Origin: Eubacteriales Family XIII. Incertae Sedis bacterium
GTDB lineage: Bacteria > Bacillota > Clostridia > Peptostreptococcales > Anaerovoracaceae
Length of the DNA: 10,446 nt
Direction: 5' to 3'
Assembly (NCBI GenBank): GCA_031290715.1
Contig: JAITNA010000102.1
Span: 1 to 10,446 of the forward strand
The position numbers and the translations under genes were made by a program. The notes beneath the pieces are model-generated. The model saw only the letters and a list, made by a program, of their open reading frames with translations, searched no databases and was not told the origin of the DNA. Positions 6,804-10,446 of this stretch are shown one piece after another (positions within the stretch are counted from its first letter, which is position 1; the number at the start of each line of letters is the position of its first letter).

Positions 6804-6833
6804 TGGACAGGAGAACGATCCATGCTGTATACT
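6804..6833 (+). promoter_or_regulatory. Promoter of the SRP RNA gene
   Basis: TGGACA at 6804-6809 matches 5 of 6 bases of the -35 consensus. TATACT at 6828-6833 matches 5 of 6 of the -10, with an 18-bp spacer. Transcription would begin near 6840, a few bases before the SRP RNA stem. The AT-rich tract 6770-6797 directly upstream could act as an UP element and may also hold the leftward promoter of the QueG-like gene. Confidence 0.6.
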
Positions 6834-6852
6834 TTGACTTACGGCGTGGATG

Positions 6853-6975
6853 GCCCCTCGAACAGGGCCGGGTCCTGCGCAATGGAAACTTGTGAACCTC
6901 GTCAGGTCCGGAAGGAAGCAGCGATAAGCAGGAACCTCTATGTGCCGCAGATTTGCCCGGTCCTGTTCGGCGGGC
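6853..6975 (+). ncRNA. ffs: Signal recognition particle RNA, small bacterial type (4.5S-like)
   Basis: The hallmark domain IV is present: GTCAGGTCCGGAAGGAAGCAGC, with the GGAA tetraloop at 6910-6913 and the conserved internal loop bound by the Ffh M domain. The outer ends pair: GAACAGGGCCGGG (6860-6872) with the complementary segment near 6956-6968, and pairing extends to about 6853/6975. This RNA joins Ffh to target membrane proteins to the translocon. There is no room for an Alu domain, so it is the short form. The exact ends are estimates; from the promoter the transcript may begin near 6840. The long closing stem followed by GATTGTTT may itself serve as terminator. The position before dnaX parallels Bacillus scr-dnaX. 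Confidence 0.92.
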
Positions 6976-6981
6976 GATTGT

Positions 6982-7009
6982 TTGATGACAGAGGGATTGA
7001 CGGTACAAT
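6982..7009 (+). promoter_or_regulatory. Candidate promoter of the dnaX operon
   Basis: TTGATG (6982-6987) and TACAAT (7004-7009) with a 16-bp spacer would start transcription about 50 bases before dnaX. An alternative uses TTGACG at 6997-7002 with CAAAAT at 7018-7023, but that spacing (15 bp) is short. Either would give dnaX, ybaB and recR a promoter separate from the SRP RNA. Confidence 0.35.
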
Positions 7010-7066
7010 ATTTCAATCAAAATGATCGCGGCGTTTGAATCGTGAAAATTCGGAATTAGGAGGAAT

Positions 7067-8179
7067 ATGGGACAGGCGCAGTACGAAGCAATCTATCGGC
7101 GGTTTCGGCCGCAGACTTTTGATAAAGTATTGGGACAGCGGCATGTCGTCAGCGTTCTGAAGAGTCAGATCGCGGATGGGAATGTGCCGCATGCCTATCT
7201 GTTCTCGGGGACGCGCGGCACGGGGAAAACGACGATGGCACGGCTGCTAGCCAAGGGCGTCAACTGCCTTGCGGACGGGCAGCGCCCCTGCGGTGTTTGC
7301 GAAAACTGCATCGCGATCCAAAACGGGATCTTTGTCGACGTTATCGAGATCGACGCCGCGTCCAACAATGGCGTGGACAATGTCCGCGACATCACGGCGG
7401 CGACGGTCTACCCGCCGTCGGTCGGCAGGAAGCGCGTATTCATCATCGACGAGGCGCATATGCTGACGCTGCAGGCCGCCAACGCTTTTCTGAAAACACT
7501 GGAAGAGCCGCCGGAAAACACGGTATTCATCCTCGCCACCACCGTGCCGGAGAAGCTTCCGGCGACCATCCGGTCGCGGTGTTTGTCTTTTGAATTCAAA
7601 CGTGTGCCGGCCGCGATCATTGCCGAAGGAATGAAGGAAATCACGGGCGAGCTCGGGATCGACGCGGCGGACGACGCGCTGGCCCTCGTCGCGGCCAACG
7701 CGGACGGCTCTGTGCGCGACGCCCTCAGCATTCTCGAAACCTGCGTGTCGTCGGGCCAAAAAACGCTGGATCGAAACGATGTCCTCTCCGCGGTCGGGTC
7801 CGCGGGCGATGAAGTGATCGCGGCAATGTCCCTTGACGTATTCGCGGGAAAGACCGCGTCCGCGCTGATTCGGCTCAGCGAGGTTTTGAACGCGGGCAAG
7901 GAAGTGCGGCGCGTCATCGAGGACTGGATTGATTTTTCCCGGACGGCCCTGCTCGTGAAATATCTCGACAAGCCGCAGAACATCCTCAACCGCTCGCTCG
8001 AAAACATCGAGGCGGTCAAGGCGCAGACGGCGGATATGGACGAGAAATATTTGTCGGGGCAGATTTTGAAATTATCAAGGCTCTGCAATGAAAGCCGTTG
8101 GTCGGCGCATCCGGGCATTCTGCTCGAGATGCTGATCATTGAGATGAGCGAACGGAAGCAGCACCGTCAGGCTGTGTGA
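7067..8179 (+). CDS. dnaX: DNA polymerase III clamp-loader subunit DnaX, short gamma-like form
   Basis: This is a 370-residue AAA+ ATPase of the clamp loader that opens and places the beta clamp on primed DNA. Features in order are Walker A GTRGTGKT (48-55), a zinc module with Cys67, 75, 78 and 81, Walker B VFIIDEAH (124-131), the arginine-finger SRC (170-172), sensor 2 GSVRDALS (214-221), then the collar domain ending HPGILLEMLIIEM. The protein stops where domain III ends in E. coli DnaX. It therefore lacks the tau-specific domains that bind the replicative helicase and polymerase; full-length bacterial DnaX is usually 550-650 residues. The start has a strong TAGGAGGAAT. The frame closes cleanly just before ybaB and no slippery site is seen, so the short form appears native. 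Confidence 0.95.
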   Translation: MGQAQYEAIYRRFRPQTFDKVLGQRHVVSVLKSQIADGNVPHAYLFSGTRGTGKTTMARLLAKGVNCLADGQRPCGVCENCIAIQNGIFVDVIEIDAASNNGVDNVRDITAATVYPPSVGRKRVFIIDEAHMLTLQAANAFLKTLEEPPENTVFILATTVPEKLPATIRSRCLSFEFKRVPAAIIAEGMKEITGELGIDAADDALALVAANADGSVRDALSILETCVSSGQKTLDRNDVLSAVGSAGDEVIAAMSLDVFAGKTASALIRLSEVLNAGKEVRRVIEDWIDFSRTALLVKYLDKPQNILNRSLENIEAVKAQTADMDEKYLSGQILKLSRLCNESRWSAHPGILLEMLIIEMSERKQHRQAV

Positions 8180-8199
8180 AAACGGAGGGAAACGAAACG

Positions 8200-8616
8200 A
8201 TGGGTAAAGGCATGAAAGCGGGCAGGAAAAAATCCGGCGGCGGGTTCAGCGGCGGCGGCGGTTACGTTGGCGGCGGCGGGAAATCCGGCGGCGGGAAAGC
8301 GGGCGGCGGCCAGGCGGCGCAGATGCGCCAGATACAAGCCATGCAGGCTGAGATGGCCAAAGTGCAGGAAGAGCTCGAAGAGAAAGAAGTCGAAACGACC
8401 GCGGGCGGCGGCGCCGTGGCGGTCAAGGTCAACGGCAAGAAGGAGCTCGTTTCCATTACAATCGATCCGGATGTCATGGACAAGGACGATCCCGAAATGC
8501 TGCAGGACCTCATTCTCGTCGCGATCAATGAAGGGCTGCGCCAGATTGATGAGATGAGCCAAAGCGAGATGGCGAAGCTGACCGGCGGGCTCGGTCTGCC
8601 CGAAGGCATTCTGTAA
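8200..8616 (+). CDS. ybaB: YbaB/EbfC family nucleoid-associated protein with Gly-rich N-terminal extension
   Basis: The 138-residue protein belongs to the YbaB/EbfC family of small dimeric DNA-binding proteins, usually 100-110 residues. Family sequence begins near residue 40 (QMRQIQAMQAEMAKVQEELEEKEVETTAGGGAVAVKVNGKKE) and runs to the end. Residues 1-38 are an unusual extension made almost only of Gly, Lys and Ser, with two copies of KSGGG (11-15 and 28-32). These correspond to a 15-bp exact DNA repeat (8230-8244, 8281-8295). The ATG at 8200 has GGAGGG 10 bases upstream. An in-frame GTG at 8176 overlapping the dnaX stop, or an ATG at 8212, are alternatives, and none removes the extension. It lies between dnaX and recR, the standard order, and likely shares their transcript. 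Confidence 0.92.
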   Translation: MGKGMKAGRKKSGGGFSGGGGYVGGGGKSGGGKAGGGQAAQMRQIQAMQAEMAKVQEELEEKEVETTAGGGAVAVKVNGKKELVSITIDPDVMDKDDPEMLQDLILVAINEGLRQIDEMSQSEMAKLTGGLGLPEGIL

Positions 8617-8628
8617 AGGGCGCGGCCG

Positions 8629-9231
8629 GTGCAAAGCTACCCACAGCCGCTCGCGAAGCTGATTGCGGAGCTGTCCAAGCTGCCGGGCGTCGGCGGAAAG
8701 ACGGCCCAGCGGCTTGCTTTTTATATCCTGTCGATGCCGGACGCGGAAGCTCTGTCCATCGCGGACGCGATTACATCGGCCAAGCGGGAGCTCAAATACT
8801 GTTCGGTCTGCGGCAATCTGACGGACATCGACCCCTGCGCGATCTGCGCGGACCCCTCACGCGACAAGAGCATCGTCTGCGTGGTCGAAACGCCGAAAGA
8901 CGTGGTGGCCATTGAGCGCATGAAAGAATACAAGGGGCTTTATCACGTCCTGCATGGCGTCATTGCCCCCATGAGCGGCATCGGCCCCGAGGATATCAAT
9001 GTGAGCAGTCTGCTCGTGCGGCTCCGCGAATCCGACGAGGCCGCCGAGGTCATCGTCGCGACCAACCCCAACATCGAAGGCGAGGCGACGGCGATGTATC
9101 TCGCCAAGCTCATCAAACCCTCGGGGATCAAGGTCTCGCGCATTGCGCACGGCGTCCCGGTCGGCGGCGATCTCGAATATACGGACGACGTCACACTCGC
9201 AAAAGCCATGGAAGGCCGCCGCGAGCTTTAA
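8629..9231 (+). CDS. recR: Recombination mediator protein RecR
   Basis: RecR (200 residues) acts with RecO and RecF to load RecA on single-stranded gaps. The helix-hairpin-helix LSKLPGVGGKTAQRLAF (16-31) is followed by a zinc finger with Cys58, 61, 70 and 73 (CSVCGNLTDIDPCAIC). A Toprim domain runs from SIVCVVETPKDV (81-92) to about 175. The C-terminal PVGGDLEYTDDVTL and EGRREL closely match Bacillus RecR, as does the length. The start codon is GTG, with AAAGGG 8 bases upstream, 12 bases after the ybaB stop. It is the last gene of the dnaX-ybaB-recR operon. The AT-rich gap of 38 bases before the convergent ZIP gene could fold weakly, but I do not see a clear terminator. Confidence 0.97.
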   Translation: MQSYPQPLAKLIAELSKLPGVGGKTAQRLAFYILSMPDAEALSIADAITSAKRELKYCSVCGNLTDIDPCAICADPSRDKSIVCVVETPKDVVAIERMKEYKGLYHVLHGVIAPMSGIGPEDINVSSLLVRLRESDEAAEVIVATNPNIEGEATAMYLAKLIKPSGIKVSRIAHGVPVGGDLEYTDDVTLAKAMEGRREL

Positions 9232-9269
9232 TTATATTATTCGATATTATTCAATAATAATTTCGCCGG

Positions 9270-10028
9270 TCATTCAATCAGAATCGCGGCGAGCGATACC
9301 GCTATGCCTGCGAGAAACAGCGCGATGGCGGCCTTATTCAGGCACTTCCCGTTCCCGAAAACATGGTGCCTGATTTCCGATACGACGATGGTGAACAGGG
9401 CGCCTCCCGACAAGGCGAAGAGGATGGCGAGAAAGAGTTCGCCGACCGCGGGGATGAGCGCGGACAGAAGGCTGCCGAGCAAGAGCGTGACGCCCGAGAG
9501 CAAGGCGAAGCGCACGGCGCGCGCGGCGGAAGCGCCGCCCCGGATCATGGAAAGGCTGATGGCCATGCCGATCGGGAAATTGTGCAGCAGGATCAGCGCC
9601 GCCCAAACAGCGCCGAGCCGCGGATCAAACCGAAGGCCGTAGCCCAGCACGATGCCCTCGGGAAAATTGTGGATCGCGATCGCGACGAGCAGAACCAAAC
9701 TAAGGGCGCCCTCATTGAACCCATGCGGCTCGGGAGCCGGCCCGCGCGGATGCCCGCGCCCGCGCGAAACCCTTTCGCTGATCCGGGTGAGCGCCCACGC
9801 TAGGACGCCGCCGGCGGCAAGGACAAGGATCATAGCGGCCGATCCGGACAATTCAAAACTTTCCGGAATAATGGAAAAGAACAAGAGCCCCGAAATCACT
9901 CCCGATGCGAAAGCCATGCAATGTTCGGACTGAATCCTGTTCCCGCGGGACATCAAAGAACCGGCAATACTCCCGGCTCCTGTCCCCGCAATGCCGGCAA
10001 GCCCGGCGATCAATAATATCAGCGGCAT
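9270..10028 (-). CDS. ZIP family metal transporter
   Basis: This 252-residue integral membrane protein has about eight hydrophobic segments, the ZIP topology: roughly 1-25, 38-58, 62-82, 106-131, 138-161, 170-196, 198-219 and 232-251. A Arg/Pro/His-containing loop (84-105) lies between segments 3 and 4. ZIP proteins carry zinc, iron or related divalent cations into the cytoplasm. Segment 4 has the family motif HNFPEG (120-125). Segment 5 has HNFPIG (149-154), in which the usual metal-binding Glu is replaced by Ile153. Family membership is clear; the metal and direction are not. The ATG at 10028 has only a weak AGGC-type ribosome site. A good promoter lies upstream, and the gene is convergent with recR. 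Confidence 0.88.
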   Translation of the reverse strand: MPLILLIAGLAGIAGTGAGSIAGSLMSRGNRIQSEHCMAFASGVISGLLFFSIIPESFELSGSAAMILVLAAGGVLAWALTRISERVSRGRGHPRGPAPEPHGFNEGALSLVLLVAIAIHNFPEGIVLGYGLRFDPRLGAVWAALILLHNFPIGMAISLSMIRGGASAARAVRFALLSGVTLLLGSLLSALIPAVGELFLAILFALSGGALFTIVVSEIRHHVFGNGKCLNKAAIALFLAGIAVSLAAILIE

Positions 10029-10114
10029 TGCCTACGCGTTTCCGCTGCGCGCGATACGAGCCATGATTCGTTTACACTTTCAATGTTTGTATTATAAATA
10101 AATCCATCGCTTTG

Positions 10115-10143
10115 ATTATAATGTATGGAACTTGAAAACTCAA
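10115..10143 (-). promoter_or_regulatory. Promoter of the ZIP transporter gene
   Basis: Reading leftward, TTGAGT (10143-10138) and a perfect TATAAT (10120-10115) are separated by exactly 17 bp. This is the best sigma-A-type promoter in the window. Transcription would begin near 10108 and give a leader of about 80 bases. A second TATAAT (10096-10091) lacks a -35 partner. Confidence 0.6.
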
Positions 10144-10145
10144 CA

Positions 10146-10162
10146 TTTGCCGTCATGGCAAA
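10146..10162. repeat. Small palindrome beside the ZIP promoter
   Basis: TTTGCC and GGCAAA flank the 5-base centre GTCAT, immediately upstream of the -35 of the ZIP promoter. The placement would suit a transcription-factor site, for example a metal-responsive regulator, but the sequence matches no operator I recognise with confidence. Confidence 0.3.
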
Positions 10163-10197
10163 AGCTCATCTTTTTCACCCACCTTTTTTGCAGGTAA

Positions 10198-10238
10198 AAT
10201 ACTCCCCAAACAGTTACTGTAACTGTTTGGGGAGTATT
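10198..10238 (-). terminator. Perfect 41-bp palindrome, probable terminator of the rightmost gene
   Basis: Two exact 20-bp arms, AATACTCCCCAAACAGTTAC and its complement, flank a single central T. As RNA this gives a long stem with a small loop (CUG closed by A-U pairs). It lies 40 bases beyond the stop of the leftward gene at the right edge. On that strand the stem runs into TTTTACC, so an intrinsic terminator is the simplest reading. The other strand continues GTTTAG, so it may work in both directions. Arm length and perfection exceed what a terminator needs. Confidence 0.6.
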
Positions 10239-10277
10239 GTTTAGTGATTATGCCATCGTCATGTGTCAAAAGGGAAT

Positions 10278-10446
10278 CTATTCGGTTTTAGGCGCTTTTT
10301 TGTCAATAAGTTCAATACGTTCTGCATCAAACGTTTTCTTGATTTGTGAATAGAGAATTGTCATGACAAGAGATATTATTATTAGAACAATGTATGCTTG
10401 GTTGTAGCTTTGAAATTTGGCATACATAGTCATCATAAAAGTGAAG
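10278..10446 (-). CDS. C-terminal end of a membrane protein, cut by the window edge
   Basis: Reading leftward from the window edge, 55 codons stay open to a TAG at 10280-10278. The peptide ends with one hydrophobic helix (AYIVLIIISLVMTILY) followed by a charged, probably cytoplasmic tail ending in KKAPKTE. A hydrophobic helix near the C-terminus followed by a Lys-rich tail is common in multi-pass transporters, for example the last helix of a major-facilitator protein, but this fragment is too short to assign. Codon use is AT-rich (runs of ATA, TCT, AAA), unlike the GC-rich genes to the left. The downstream palindrome supports it as a real gene end. It is partial because of the window, not visibly broken. 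Confidence 0.6.
   Translation of the reverse strand, partial: FTFMMTMYAKFQSYNQAYIVLIIISLVMTILYSQIKKTFDAERIELIDKKAPKTE

Noticed and set aside
8150..8210. Programmed frameshift at the end of dnaX producing a longer tau form
   Set aside because: No A-rich slippery heptamer or following open dnaX-like sequence is seen; the next frame is YbaB with its own ribosome site.
9232..9269. Terminator between recR and the ZIP gene
   Set aside because: Only a weak all-AT stem with bulges can be drawn (AATTATATTATT against AATAATAATT), which is not convincing.

Overview
The window looks like a chromosomal housekeeping region from a GC-rich, Gram-positive-type bacterium, most likely an uncultured member of the Clostridia (Firmicutes). 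Three things point there. The protein sequences (RpmE, RF1, YwlC-type Sua5, RpiB, Upp, RecR) resemble Bacillus/Clostridium versions. Several genes have strong purine-rich AGGAGG-type ribosome binding sites. Two gene clusters echo Bacillus order: rpmE-prfA-ywlC-rpiB-upp, and SRP RNA-dnaX-ybaB-recR. The exact taxon cannot be read from the sequence alone.

Left half (1-5867): rpmE (ribosomal protein bL31), a hairpin that probably ends or attenuates rpmE transcription, prfA (release factor 1) and tsaC/ywlC (tRNA t6A synthesis) run rightward. A leftward Uma2-family nuclease-like gene then interrupts the row. It is followed by a roughly 360-base non-coding stretch (3117-3477). That stretch holds a compact 102-bp palindromic repeat element and a candidate promoter. 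The row resumes with rpiB (pentose phosphate isomerase), upp (uracil salvage) and tyrS (tyrosyl-tRNA synthetase), closely spaced and probably co-transcribed. The prmC gene for the RF1/RF2 methyltransferase, which normally follows prfA, is absent here.

Middle and right (5868-9231): a leftward double [4Fe-4S] protein distantly related to epoxyqueuosine reductase faces tyrS. Divergent from it are a small bacterial SRP RNA gene with its own promoter, then dnaX, ybaB/ebfC and recR. The last three form a compact replication and recombination-repair operon. DnaX is unusually short, with the clamp-loader core only. YbaB carries a glycine/lysine-rich N-terminal extension.

Right edge (9232-10446): a leftward ZIP-family metal transporter with a good sigma-A-type promoter, a long perfect palindrome that probably works as a terminator, and the C-terminal end of a leftward membrane protein that runs off the window. 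DNA at the extreme right is clearly more AT-rich than the rest.

Most of the window is conserved core genome, and I see no convincing new multi-gene system. The points most worth a second look are the 102-bp REP/MITE-like element, the minimal DnaX, the YbaB extension, the altered metal site in the ZIP protein, the 41-bp palindrome and the missing prmC.
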